From contig CABMPS010000003.1 in NCBI GenBank assembly GCA_902388545.1, positions 1 through 27,672 on the forward strand: a DNA stretch of 27,672 bases, written 5' to 3'. A program made the translations under genes and the position numbers. How positions within the stretch are numbered: the stretch's first letter is position 1; each line of letters opens with the position of its first letter. Positions 15,820-23,630 of the stretch are shown here, piece by piece. Source of the DNA: an uncultured Collinsella sp. (lineage in GTDB: Bacteria; Actinomycetota; Coriobacteriia; Coriobacteriales; Coriobacteriaceae). A model generated the notes under the pieces. The model was not told the DNA's origin and did no database searches. It saw only the letters and a list, made by a program, of their open reading frames with translations.

Positions 15820-15910
15820 GGCCCGACCGCCTGCGGGGTTTCTTCCTCGCTGGTCCTCGCGCTTCGCGCTGCGGGATCGCTCGGAAGAAACCCCTCCCGG
15901 CGGGCGGGCC
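15820..15910. repeat. Large GC-rich palindrome downstream of the ATPase gene
   Basis: Nested inverted repeat. Outer arms GGCCCGACCGCC (15820-15831) and GGCGGGCGGGCC (15899-15910) match 11 of 12; inner arms GGGGTTTCTTCC (15835-15846) and GGAAGAAACCCC (15883-15894) are perfect over 12; the 36-nt centre can fold again around GCGC-TT-CGCGC. No T run follows, and a separate true terminator lies 43 nt further on. It looks like a REP/BIME-type element or an mRNA 3' stabiliser. Confidence 0.75.
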
Positions 15911-15952
15911 TTCGGATAACCTCTCGGGACCATTGGCTGAGGGAAAGTTTGT

Positions 15953-15986
15953 GAGCTGGTCGGGCTTTGCCCGGCCAGCTCTTTTT
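15953..15986 (+). terminator. Intrinsic terminator between the ATPase gene and rsgA
   Basis: 13-bp stem (15953-15965 with 15969-15981, one G-T pair), loop TTT, then TTTTT at 15982-15986. It could serve either as the ATPase gene terminator or as an attenuator for rsgA. Confidence 0.9.
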
Positions 15987-15996
15987 GATTTAAAAT
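15967..15996 (+). promoter_or_regulatory. Candidate rsgA promoter
   Basis: TTGCCC (15967-15972), 18 bp, TAAAAT (15991-15996), about 40 nt before the GTG start. The -35 lies inside the preceding terminator hairpin. Confidence 0.4.
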
Positions 15997-16034
15997 ACCT
16001 GCTCAGTTGTGTGGTTTTGTGCTGGGAGGCATCT

Positions 16035-17219
16035 GTGGGCAAGGCTAAGGCTAAGGCGAAGAAAAAGACGACGGGGGCGCGGGCTAAGCGTGATCGTCGT
16101 CGGAAGCTCGCGACCGAACCCCCTGCATCTGCTGAGGAGTTGCTGGCGAGTGTACCGGGGCTTGACGCGCTGCAGGATGTTCCGGCGTTTGATGACCTGC
16201 CGGTCGATGAAGCCCAGCAGGCTGCCTTTGATGATTTCTGCGCACATGCCGAGGAGCCCGAGCAGATGCAGCTTGGCGCTGTGGTGCGCTTGGATCGTGG
16301 GTTTCCGCTGGTGGCGACTGCCGACGATACCTTCCGCGCCGAGCATGCCGTGGGATTTGCCAAGTCGCGCGGTGGGGACGAGGTCCTGCTGCCTGCCGTG
16401 GGCGATCGTGTGGCGGTGCGCCGCGCTCCCGGGCACGATATGGGCGTGATTGAATGCGTACTGCCGCGCCGTACGAGCTTTGAGCGTTGGCGCGGCCGTG
16501 CCCGCGGGGAGCGTCAGGTGCTCTGCTCCAACGTGGATAGCGTGCTAATCGTGCAGGCGCTCGGTGCCGGCGAGGTGCTGCTCGACCGCGTGGCGCGCTC
16601 GCTGGTGTTGGCGCTCGACTGCGATGCCGAACCGGTGGTGGTACTCACCAAAGCTGACCGCTGCGATGCCGAGGAACTCGAGCGCGATCTGGACCGCGTG
16701 CGCCGCCTGGTGGGTCCGGACGTGCGCGTGATCGTGACGTCCTCTGCCGAGGGCCGCGGCCTGGACGAGGTCCGTGCCTGCGTGCCCGCCGGGAGCTGCG
16801 CCATGATTCTGGGCGAGTCGGGTGCCGGCAAGTCGACGCTGCTCAATGCGCTGCTGGGCCACGATACGTTGGCGACCGGCGGTGTGCGCGAACGCGACGA
16901 TCAGGGCCGTCACACTACCGTCGCTCGCGTGATGGTGGCACTGCCGGGCGACGCCGGCGTGATCGCCGATGCCCCGGGCCTGCGCAGCCTGCCGCTCGTG
17001 GGTCACGAGCGGGGTCTGGCGCGCGCTTTCCCCGAGATTGTCGAGGCATCGCGCGCGTGCCGGTTTGGCGATTGCACGCATGTCCATGAGCCGGGCTGCG
17101 CCGTTCGCGAGGCCGAGGACGCCGGGCAGATCGATAGCCTGCGTCTGGAAACGTTCCAAAACCTGGCGTCATCCATGCGCGTGAGCGCTCAAATGCTCGA
17201 TCCCGATGTCCATCTGTAA
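16035..17219 (+). CDS. rsgA: Ribosome small-subunit-dependent GTPase A
   Basis: Circularly permuted GTPase that acts in late 30S maturation. Motif order is permuted as expected: G4 TKAD, then G1 GESGAGKST, then G3-like DAPGLR, with an OB fold before them and a C-terminal zinc motif (CRFGDCTHVHEPGC, Cys-x4-5-Cys-x-His-x5-Cys type). About 394 residues, longer than the usual ~300 because of a Lys/Arg-rich N-terminal extension (GKAKAKAKKKTTGARAKRDRRRK) and an acidic stretch that may contact rRNA. GTG 16035 is chosen because GGGAGG sits at 16024-16029; the frame stays open upstream to 15933 but runs through the terminator. Confidence 0.93.
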   Translation: MGKAKAKAKKKTTGARAKRDRRRKLATEPPASAEELLASVPGLDALQDVPAFDDLPVDEAQQAAFDDFCAHAEEPEQMQLGAVVRLDRGFPLVATADDTFRAEHAVGFAKSRGGDEVLLPAVGDRVAVRRAPGHDMGVIECVLPRRTSFERWRGRARGERQVLCSNVDSVLIVQALGAGEVLLDRVARSLVLALDCDAEPVVVLTKADRCDAEELERDLDRVRRLVGPDVRVIVTSSAEGRGLDEVRACVPAGSCAMILGESGAGKSTLLNALLGHDTLATGGVRERDDQGRHTTVARVMVALPGDAGVIADAPGLRSLPLVGHERGLARAFPEIVEASRACRFGDCTHVHEPGCAVREAEDAGQIDSLRLETFQNLASSMRVSAQMLDPDVHL

Positions 17220-17236
17220 TTGATTTTTCCTATGAC

Positions 17237-17271
17237 AGCCGTCTCCCAACTGTTCGGGAGACGGCTTTTTT
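17237..17271 (+). terminator. Intrinsic terminator of rsgA
   Basis: 11-bp perfect stem AGCCGTCTCCC (17237-17247) with 17256-17266, 8-nt loop, six Ts to 17271, starting 18 nt after the rsgA stop. Confidence 0.95.
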
Positions 17272-17301
17272 GCTGCGGAAAAGCCTCGAAACATGCAGTT
17301 T

Positions 17302-17361
17302 GCTGACGTGCTGACCAAAACCTTGCCACGAGCTTGACGGGCTGGTCAGCTTTTGGTCAGC
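17302..17361 (+). promoter_or_regulatory. Four-copy GCTGAC half-site cluster upstream of the Tad operon
   Basis: GCTGAC (17302), GCTGACC (17310), then inverted GGTCAGC (17344) and GGTCAGC (17355). Two direct copies face two inverted copies across 27 nt. A TTGACA (17369-17374) lies just downstream and could be the operon -35, although the -10 at the right distance (GATTGC, 17392) is poor. The arrangement resembles a regulator-binding cluster; folding as nested RNA or DNA hairpins is also possible. Confidence 0.5.
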
Positions 17362-17471
17362 GATTGGTTTGACATCGAAAACCAAGATTGCGATTGCGCC
17401 GCTTTGCACTCTGACCGCTCAGACAATGGTGGTACGGGCATTCGCCCGGCACTGCCATGAGAGGAGCGGCC

Positions 17472-18131
17472 GTGAACAAGAGCAAGCGCATCGCCATCAG
17501 TCTGGTCGCGGGCGTGCTCGCTGCTCTGCTCTGCATGGTTTACGGCTCGTCGATCCGCTCGCAAGCCGAACAGGTCCAGGCTGAGACCTTGGCCAAGTAC
17601 GGTGGCGATCACGTCGAGGTATGCGTCGCGGCGCGCGATATCGATGTGGGCGAGACCCTCGATGAGACCAATGTCATAACCCAGGAATGGCTGACGAGCC
17701 TGCTGCCGCGTGACGCGGCGACCGAGCTGCGCCAGGTGCGCGGCGACGTGACGACTTCGCGTATTCCCAAAAACGCCGTGATCTGCAATGTCTACACCAA
17801 GGCCGAGAGCCGCAAGCTCGAGGTGCCTAAGGGCAAGGTCGCCGTTTCGGTGGCGGTCGATGCCGAGCACTCGGTCGGCGGTGCTACGGGCGTGGGCAGC
17901 TACGTGGATGTGTATGTGCAAAAAGACAGCGTGACCGATCGGCTGTGCGGCGCGTACGTGATCGATACCAGTGAGGATTCCGGTGCCACGCGCGAGGGCA
18001 AGATCGAATGGGTGACGCTGGCGGCTGACCCCGAAGACGTCAAGGAACTGCTGGGAGCCTCGGGCAAGGGAACGGTCAGCTTGACGATTCCCGCCACGGC
18101 GCGCGGCAAAAAGAGCGGAGGCGACGAGTGA
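17472..18131 (+). CDS. cpaB: Pilus assembly protein CpaB (RcpC) family
   Basis: 219-residue protein with one N-terminal membrane helix (about 7-25, SLVAGVLAALLCMVYG) and a SAF-type domain at about 45-110 (VCVAARDIDVGETLDETNV ... TSRIPKNAVICNV), the hallmark of CpaB/RcpC, followed by a beta-rich region with GVGSYVDVYVQKDS. In diderms it helps assemble the Tad pilus near the secretin; in this monoderm context the role is less clear, possibly at the membrane-wall boundary. GTG 17472 has AGAGGAG at 17459-17465; ATG 17457 in frame would lie upstream of that site. First gene of the Tad operon. Confidence 0.85.
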   Translation: MNKSKRIAISLVAGVLAALLCMVYGSSIRSQAEQVQAETLAKYGGDHVEVCVAARDIDVGETLDETNVITQEWLTSLLPRDAATELRQVRGDVTTSRIPKNAVICNVYTKAESRKLEVPKGKVAVSVAVDAEHSVGGATGVGSYVDVYVQKDSVTDRLCGAYVIDTSEDSGATREGKIEWVTLAADPEDVKELLGASGKGTVSLTIPATARGKKSGGDE

Positions 18132-19780
18132 TGAAGGCGATCTGGCTTGCGTGCTGCGCGTGCAGCGATTACGGGCTGTTGCAGCGGGAAGTCGAGGGCC
18201 GTGATGCGGGTGCACAGGTGCTTCGCGTGGGTGACCTGGACGGGCTGGTTTCCATGGCGCGGGCGTTTCCGTCGCGCCGCGGGGCTGCCATCATCGCGGC
18301 GTCTCTGTTTGATACCGAAGATGTGCGCAAGACTGTTGCGCGCCTGACGGCCGAAGGCCGCGTGAGTCGCGTGGTCGTGTTGATAGAAGCGCTCGATCCG
18401 TCGGATATCGAGGGGCTGTTTCGCGCGGGGGCGACCGAGGTCATCGCTGCACACAGTATATGCGGCAACGGGCGCGCGGGCGAGGGAGCGGTTGATTCCG
18501 ATCGGCGCATGACGATTGAGCCCGATGCTTTTGTTGATAGGGAACCCGGGGCGCCTCGCGCTACAAGAGGCCCGCGTGTTGATGATTATGGAAAAGCGGA
18601 AGCCGAGCATGGTCGGCGCCCCCGGAACCCCCTTGTATACGATGACGCTGGAGGGCCGGCGCAGCATGCTGGCGACTCCCCGGCAGTAGATATGGGATAC
18701 GTGCACGGCGTGAATCTGGCGGATGAACTCGACGAAGTTGAGGGCCTTGCCGGGTGCGGCGAGTTGTCGCTGATGCAGCATGAGCAGATTGCGCAGAACG
18801 AGCCTGCCTCGCAGACCGAACAAGCAGCCATGCCGGCTTGGACGCAGCACGTGGTTGCGGCGGGGGAGACGGGGATGCTGTCACCGACGCCCGCCCCGCC
18901 GCCTCCGATGCCGCCGGCAGACGCTGCCGCTCCGCCGCATCGAGCTCCAGTCATCTGCGCTATTTCGGGTTCGGGCGGTTGCGGCAAGTCGACGATCGTT
19001 GCCACCATGGCACACACATCGTCGCTGTTGGGCTTGCGTGCCGCCGTGCTCGACCTGGACCTGATGTTTGGAAACCTTTACGACTTGTTAGGCGTCGATG
19101 CTCCGCGCGATATGGCGGCACTTATCGAGCCGTCGGCGGCGGGCACGCTCACCGAGCCGGATATCGTAGCCGCTTCGATGCGCGTGGCACCGGGCATTAC
19201 GCTCTGGGGTCCCGTCGCGGCGCCCGAGCAAGCCGAGCTCATGGCGCGTCCGGTGGAGCTACTGCTTGATGTTCTGCGTCGCGAATCCGACGTGGTCTTT
19301 ATCGATACCTCGGTCTTTTGGGGCGACGCCGTGGCGGCTGCGGTGGCGGCGAGCGACCGTTGCCTGGTCGTTGGCGATGCGGCGGTGTCGTCCGCGACAT
19401 CGGCGTCGCGCGTCATCGAACTGGCAGGTCGAGTAGGTGTGCCGCGCACGCGCATGAGCGCCGTGTTCAACCGGTTCGGTGCGCGCGGGGCAGACGAGGA
19501 CGTCGCCATGCGCTTTGAGATTGCCTGTGCGTTGAGCTCCAAGATTCGTATCGCCGATGGCGGGCAGGATCTCGCCGCGCTCATGGCGTTTGGGCGCGCT
19601 GACGAGGCGGTGGGGCAGACCAGCGCTTTTGCGACTAGCATGCGCGAGGCCACGCGCGAGATGCTCGTGGAACTGGGGTGCGCCGTCGGCCCTTGGAGCG
19701 ATATGGTCGCCGACCGTGCAACGCGTACCGAACGCCCGCGTATCCGCCTTCCCTGGTCGCGCGAGGGTGATCAGCGATGA
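18131..19780 (+). CDS. tadZ: TadZ/CpaE-like protein (receiver-like plus MinD/ParA-type ATPase)
   Basis: Predicted polar localisation factor of the Tad machine. Residues 1-110 look like a degenerate receiver domain (GAAIIAASLF, VVVLIEALDPSD), followed by a long ~160-residue low-complexity linker ending in a Pro-rich stretch (about 252-270). A MinD/ParA-type ATPase starts at 272 with GSGGCGKST (280-288) and DLDLMFGN (307-314). The P-loop has Ser where canonical deviant Walker A has the signature Lys (K-G-G-x-G-K), so ATP-dependent dimer behaviour may differ. ATG 18131 overlaps the cpaB stop (TGATG), with GGAGG about 9 nt upstream; GTG 18128 is also possible. It overlaps tadA by 4 nt. Confidence 0.85.
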   Translation: MKAIWLACCACSDYGLLQREVEGRDAGAQVLRVGDLDGLVSMARAFPSRRGAAIIAASLFDTEDVRKTVARLTAEGRVSRVVVLIEALDPSDIEGLFRAGATEVIAAHSICGNGRAGEGAVDSDRRMTIEPDAFVDREPGAPRATRGPRVDDYGKAEAEHGRRPRNPLVYDDAGGPAQHAGDSPAVDMGYVHGVNLADELDEVEGLAGCGELSLMQHEQIAQNEPASQTEQAAMPAWTQHVVAAGETGMLSPTPAPPPPMPPADAAAPPHRAPVICAISGSGGCGKSTIVATMAHTSSLLGLRAAVLDLDLMFGNLYDLLGVDAPRDMAALIEPSAAGTLTEPDIVAASMRVAPGITLWGPVAAPEQAELMARPVELLLDVLRRESDVVFIDTSVFWGDAVAAAVAASDRCLVVGDAAVSSATSASRVIELAGRVGVPRTRMSAVFNRFGARGADEDVAMRFEIACALSSKIRIADGGQDLAALMAFGRADEAVGQTSAFATSMREATREMLVELGCAVGPWSDMVADRATRTERPRIRLPWSREGDQR

Positions 19781-21102
19781 GCCTGCAAACGAGGATTAAG
19801 GCTGCCGGCGCTGCGGCGGCAGCGCCTGTAGATGCGGGGCGTCGCCGCGCGGTGAAACGACGCACCAAGCGCGCCGTGATGGACCGCATGGGTTACGACG
19901 AAGTGGCGCGTATCAGCGCCTATATCGACCCGGCACTTGCCCGCTCGGAATTGCGTCCTGCGGTGGAGGCGGTGCTCAATGTTGAGGAGCCGACCGATCT
20001 CGCGACGCCCGAGCGCGAGACCATCATCGACGAGATTTTGGATGACGTGGTGGGCTTGGGGCCGTTGCAGCCGCTCATCGAGGACGACACCGTTACCGAG
20101 ATCATGATCAACGGCTGCCGCTCGGCTTTCTTTGAACGCGGCGGCGTCTTGTACCCCATCGAGCATGCGTTTGAGGATGATGAGCAGATCCGTGTGCTTA
20201 TCGACCGCATTATCTCGCCACTTGGCCGCCGTATCGACGAGCGCAGCCCCATCGTCAACGCCCGCCTCAAAACGGGCTATCGCGTCAACGCGGTGATTCC
20301 GCCTGTGGCGATTGACGGACCGATTCTCACCATCCGAAAGTTCTCGGACCGTATCTGCTCGCTGGACGAGCTCGTGGGGTTGGGATCGCTGCCGCTTTGG
20401 TATGCGCAGCTGCTGTCGTGTGCGGTGTCGCTGCGACAGGACCTGGCGGTTGCGGGAGGCACGGGATCTGGTAAGACCACCCTGCTCAACGCGTTGTCAT
20501 GTGAGATTTCCACCGGCGAGCGCATCGTGACGATCGAGGACTCTGCCGAGCTCAAGTTTGCGCATCATCCGCACGTGGTGCGCCTAGAGGCGCGCGAGGC
20601 TTCAATTGAGGGCGAGGGCGCGGTGACGATCCGCGACCTGGTGACTAATGCCCTGCGCATGCGCCCCGACCGCATCGTGGTGGGCGAGGTGCGCGGTGCC
20701 GAGTGCTGCGACATGTTGCAGGCCATGAACACGGGCCACGACGGGTCGCTCACCACGCTTCATGCGGGTTCAGAACAGGAGACCGTGGTGCGTCTGACGT
20801 TGCTTGCACGTTATGGCATCGATCTGCCGAGCGAGCTCATCGAGGAGCAGATTGCCATGGCACTCGACGGTATCGTGATGTCCGAGCGCCACGCCGATGG
20901 CAGGCGCTTCGTCTCCTCGTATTCGGGGGTGCGACGTGCCGCATCGGGCGGCGTAGAGCTCGAGCGCTATGTGACGTTCGATGCCGCCGAGCGCACCTGG
21001 ACGCTTGACCGCGAGCCGCCGTTTATCGCAGAAGGCCTGCGGTCGGGGACGCTCACACAAGAGGAGGTGGACGAATGGAGATCACTGTGCCCCTCGTCGT
21101 AG
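19777..21102 (+). CDS. tadA: Tad secretion ATPase TadA/CpaF
   Basis: Hexameric secretion ATPase that powers pilin assembly at the inner face of the membrane. 441 residues. N-terminal all-alpha/beta domain with the family block [12 protein letters not shown], then Walker [10 protein letters not shown] (227-235), Asp box TIEDSAEL, Walker [10 protein letters not shown] (299-307) and His box [11 protein letters not shown] (320-330), all as in CpaF/TadA type II/IV secretion ATPases. ATG 19777 overlaps the tadZ stop (ATGA), and the 3' end overlaps tadB by 28 nt, so translation is coupled along the operon. Confidence 0.95.
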   Translation: MSLQTRIKAAGAAAAAPVDAGRRRAVKRRTKRAVMDRMGYDEVARISAYIDPALARSELRPAVEAVLNVEEPTDLATPERETIIDEILDDVVGLGPLQPLIEDDTVTEIMINGCRSAFFERGGVLYPIEHAFEDDEQIRVLIDRIISPLGRRIDERSPIVNARLKTGYRVNAVIPPVAIDGPILTIRKFSDRICSLDELVGLGSLPLWYAQLLSCAVSLRQDLAVAGGTGSGKTTLLNALSCEISTGERIVTIEDSAELKFAHHPHVVRLEAREASIEGEGAVTIRDLVTNALRMRPDRIVVGEVRGAECCDMLQAMNTGHDGSLTTLHAGSEQETVVRLTLLARYGIDLPSELIEEQIAMALDGIVMSERHADGRRFVSSYSGVRRAASGGVELERYVTFDAAERTWTLDREPPFIAEGLRSGTLTQEEVDEWRSLCPSS

Positions 21103-22001
21103 GGGGCTTGGCAGGGCTTTCTGTCGCGACGGCGTGCGGGGCGGAACCTCGTGTGCCGCAGGTACCGCCGGCGGAGCTGGCACGTCAGGCGCTCGAGACG
21201 GTGGCAGAGAAGCTGCCGCGTGAGCTGGTGGAAAACGATCTGCTGAAAAAGATCGCCCGTTCGTGGGCATCGCTGGCTCCGGCGCATCGCCTTGGCCTCG
21301 TGATCGAAGATGCTTCGGGACGTTTGGCGTTTCTGCTGCTATCGAGCGGTGTCTGCTGCGTTTTACTAACGATGGTGTCGTTATCGCCCCTCGGATTTGC
21401 CTTGGGACTTGTTGCTCCGTTTGCCGTTGGTGCCGCTCGGGATGGCTTTGAGAGCCGGCGCGAGCAACACGATGCAGAAGAGGCAATGCCCGAGGCGTTT
21501 ACCGCACTTTCCATGTCGCTTGCCTCGGGACATTCGCTGGCCCAGGGCATGCGCTTTGTGGGCGCTCATGCGCAAGAGCCAGTGCATACCGAGTTTTTGC
21601 GGGTGGCGGCGGCGATCGATTGCGGCATCTCGGCGACCGACGCGCTCGATGACTTGCTCGTGCGTATCGACGCCCCCGGTCTTTCGCTTGTGACCTTGGC
21701 GCTTAAGGTGTCTCAGCGCACCGGCGCTCCGCTTGCCGACTTACTGTCCGAGGCGTCGAGCATGGCGGGGGAGCGCATTGAGCTCAAGCGCCGCCTGGAT
21801 GTTAAGACGTCGCAGGCTCGCATGTCTGCGCATATGGTCGCGGCGATGCCGGCGGGCATGTGCGCGGTGTTGGCGCTGCTTTCGGCAGATTTTCGTCGCG
21901 GTCTTGCGACGCCTGCCGGCGCGGGCGCTGTGGTGCTGGGTCTTGCCCTCAACGCCGTTGCCCTGGTGGTTATCCGGCGCATTATGCGGGTGGAGCTATG
22001 A
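21075..22001 (+). CDS. tadB: Tad inner-membrane platform protein TadB (T2SSF domain)
   Basis: 308 residues. An N-terminal hydrophobic stretch, a membrane pair at about 88-125 (FLLLSSGVCCVLLTMV, PLGFALGLVAPFAVG), the cytoplasmic T2SSF domain (about 135-250; EAMPEAFTALSMSLASGHSLAQGM, GAPLADLLSEASSMAGERIELKRRL) and two C-terminal helices (MVAAMPAGMCAVLALL, GAVVLGLALNAVALVVI). It acts with TadC as the polytopic platform engaged by TadA. ATG 21075 has GAGGAGG at 21061-21067. It overlaps both neighbours. Confidence 0.92.
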   Translation: MEITVPLVVGGLAGLSVATACGAEPRVPQVPPAELARQALETVAEKLPRELVENDLLKKIARSWASLAPAHRLGLVIEDASGRLAFLLLSSGVCCVLLTMVSLSPLGFALGLVAPFAVGAARDGFESRREQHDAEEAMPEAFTALSMSLASGHSLAQGMRFVGAHAQEPVHTEFLRVAAAIDCGISATDALDDLLVRIDAPGLSLVTLALKVSQRTGAPLADLLSEASSMAGERIELKRRLDVKTSQARMSAHMVAAMPAGMCAVLALLSADFRRGLATPAGAGAVVLGLALNAVALVVIRRIMRVEL

Positions 22002-22639
22002 GCGCCCCGGTTGCAGTTGCGGCTTGCCTGTGCGCCCTGAGTGTATTTGTCGCGACGGGTTTGGATCGGGCGGATGCACGCAAGATCGCAGGGGCCTGCA
22101 AGCGCGAGGCGGTGCTGGTCGCTGCCGCGGGTCGCTCGGTGGTCGATGCTCTGACCGCGCGAGTGAAGGGCGCGGTTGGAGCGGGCGGCCCGGCGCGAGT
22201 GTCGCTCGGCGAAGTGTCCGAGATGATCGATGTTGTGCGCTTGGGTCTTTCGGCCGGTCTTTCGTTTGATGCGGCGCTTGAGATTTTCTGCGCCAACCGC
22301 CGGTCAGTGCTGGCTCTTCGCCTTGAGCGCGCCTGCATGGCGTGGCAGGTGGGCGTGGGCACGCGTGAGGACGAGTTGTTGGCCGCCGCGCGCGACCTGG
22401 ACGTGCGAGCGCTCGAGACCTTTGCCATCACGGTGGGGCAGGCGCTCGCCCTGGGTGCCCCACTTGCCGAGACACTGGCCGCTCAAAGTCGCGAGATCCG
22501 TGCGGCTCATCGCGCCGCGGTCGAGCGCGAGATCGAGCGTGCGCCCGTCAAGCTGCTGATTCCCACCGGCACGCTCATCTTGCCGGCGTTGATTCTGTCC
22601 ATATTGGGCCCGCTGCTGGGAGCAGGCGGGATGACGTAG
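21998..22639 (+). CDS. tadC: Tad inner-membrane platform protein TadC (T2SSF domain)
   Basis: 213 residues, second platform subunit. The T2SSF block is clear (about 75-180; VSEMIDVVRLGLSAGLSFDAAL, then ALETFAITVGQALALGAPLAETL and AHRAAVEREIERAPVKLLIP), ending in a C-terminal membrane helix (TLILPALILSILGPLLG). It is shorter than many TadC proteins and has only one N-terminal hydrophobic segment. The start ATG 21998 overlaps the tadB stop (ATGA); the frame is open upstream but those codons lie inside tadB. Confidence 0.9.
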   Translation: MSAPVAVAACLCALSVFVATGLDRADARKIAGACKREAVLVAAAGRSVVDALTARVKGAVGAGGPARVSLGEVSEMIDVVRLGLSAGLSFDAALEIFCANRRSVLALRLERACMAWQVGVGTREDELLAAARDLDVRALETFAITVGQALALGAPLAETLAAQSREIRAAHRAAVEREIERAPVKLLIPTGTLILPALILSILGPLLGAGGMT

Positions 22640-22649
22640 GGAGGAATAC

Positions 22650-22883
22650 ATGAACACGATGACTGACGCTGCTGGCAAGGTCCAGGGCTGGGCGTTTTGC
22701 CGGGCGGCACATGTTCGTCAGCGCGCCAAGGAACTATTGCAGGAGGAGAGTGCACAGGGTACCACCGAGTATGCCATCTTGGTCGGCGTGCTCGTGGTGA
22801 TCGCGATTATCGCCATCGTCGCATTTAAGGGCAAGGTCCAAGATCTATGGAACGCTATCAGCGAGGGCATCAACAGCCTGTAG
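22650..22883 (+). CDS. flp: Flp-type major pilin
   Basis: 77 residues. A charged leader (about 1-35) ends at EESAQG, followed by TTEYAILVGVLVVIAIIAIVAF, the typical Flp/Fap class IVb hydrophobic segment with the conserved Glu-Tyr near its start; cleavage by a prepilin peptidase after the Gly is expected. The leader is longer than in many Flp pilins. ATG 22650 has GGGAGGA at 22639-22645. It comes right after tadC. No prepilin peptidase (TadV/CpaA) gene lies in this window, so it must be encoded elsewhere. Confidence 0.9.
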   Translation: MNTMTDAAGKVQGWAFCRAAHVRQRAKELLQEESAQGTTEYAILVGVLVVIAIIAIVAFKGKVQDLWNAISEGINSL

Positions 22884-23410
22884 AGGGCGAGCGCCCCGTC
22901 GGGGTGCTGCTGGTGTTTGCTTGCCTGACCGTGGCGATAGCGGCGGTGCTTTGGGGGCTTAACGCCGCGCGGCAGCAGCGTCCTGGGACCGCCTCCGATT
23001 TGGGCTCAGATTCGGCGGTGGCGTCTCAAAAAGATGAGATGCGAGATGCGGACGATTCGGATGTCGCTGTCACGGCGCAAAACTTTCTGCGGACGCTCGA
23101 CAAGCGGTCTGGCACTGCGACGGATTCGCCTGAGGGCAACGCGATTGCGGTCCGACTTGCATGGTCCGAGGACCGACCGATGACCGAAGCGGCGGCGGAT
23201 ATGCTGCGTGCCTATCGCGAGGTACCCACGGCGCAACTTGCTCTGAGCGGCTATCTCGACATCAAGGGAAACGTGTGGGGCGCCATCGTGCGCGACGGAC
23301 GCGGCTGGGTCGATATGGTGACAATTGCCGCGGATGCTGGCGATGCTTCGTGTCGTCTGCGCGCCGTGCGCCTGAGCCCGCAGGCAACGGACTCAAAGGA
23401 GGGATCGTGA
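22847..23410 (+). CDS. Unknown single-pass membrane protein in the Tad operon
   Basis: 187 residues with one membrane helix at about 18-40 (VGVLLVFACLTVAIAAVLWGL), an acidic linker, and a folded C-terminal part (about 70-180) with QNFLRTLDKRSG and YLDIKGNVWGAIVRDGRGWVDMVTI. I do not recognise a family. It overlaps flp by 37 nt in another frame; ATG 22847 has a GGCAAGG-like site, while an in-frame GTG at 22904 just after the flp stop would cut into the membrane helix. Placed between two pilin-like genes, it is probably a pilus-assembly accessory or minor extracytoplasmic component (inference). Confidence 0.75.
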   Translation: MERYQRGHQQPVEGERPVGVLLVFACLTVAIAAVLWGLNAARQQRPGTASDLGSDSAVASQKDEMRDADDSDVAVTAQNFLRTLDKRSGTATDSPEGNAIAVRLAWSEDRPMTEAAADMLRAYREVPTAQLALSGYLDIKGNVWGAIVRDGRGWVDMVTIAADAGDASCRLRAVRLSPQATDSKEGS

Positions 23411-23411
23411 A

Positions 23412-23630
23412 ATGCATGATGTCCTGCGTGAGGAATCTGCCCAGGCGACGGTCGAATACGCCATCGTCACGGTGGCGCTGTTATCGATCGTGCTGGCGAT
23501 CGCGGGGCTTTGGCGTGCCGGCACCGATGGGCGCTTGGCGGCGCTGGTTGAGCGGGCGGCATCCCATGGCGTTGCCTCGACGTCGGTTATCGACGCCGCT
23601 GCGGCCGCTAAGGACATCGCGTTGTATTGA
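23412..23630 (+). CDS. Second Flp/TadE-like small pilin
   Basis: 72 residues: MHDVLREESAQATVEYAIV followed by a hydrophobic helix (about 17-35) and a short Ala-rich tail. The S-A-Q-x-T-V-E-Y block is the same type as in flp and in the TadE-like genes, so it is probably a minor pilin or pseudopilin processed by the same peptidase. It is shorter than TadE and lacks its long C-terminal domain. ATG 23412 has GGAGGG at 23398-23403. It is separated from the upstream gene by 1 nt. Confidence 0.8.
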   Translation: MHDVLREESAQATVEYAIVTVALLSIVLAIAGLWRAGTDGRLAALVERAASHGVASTSVIDAAAAAKDIALY

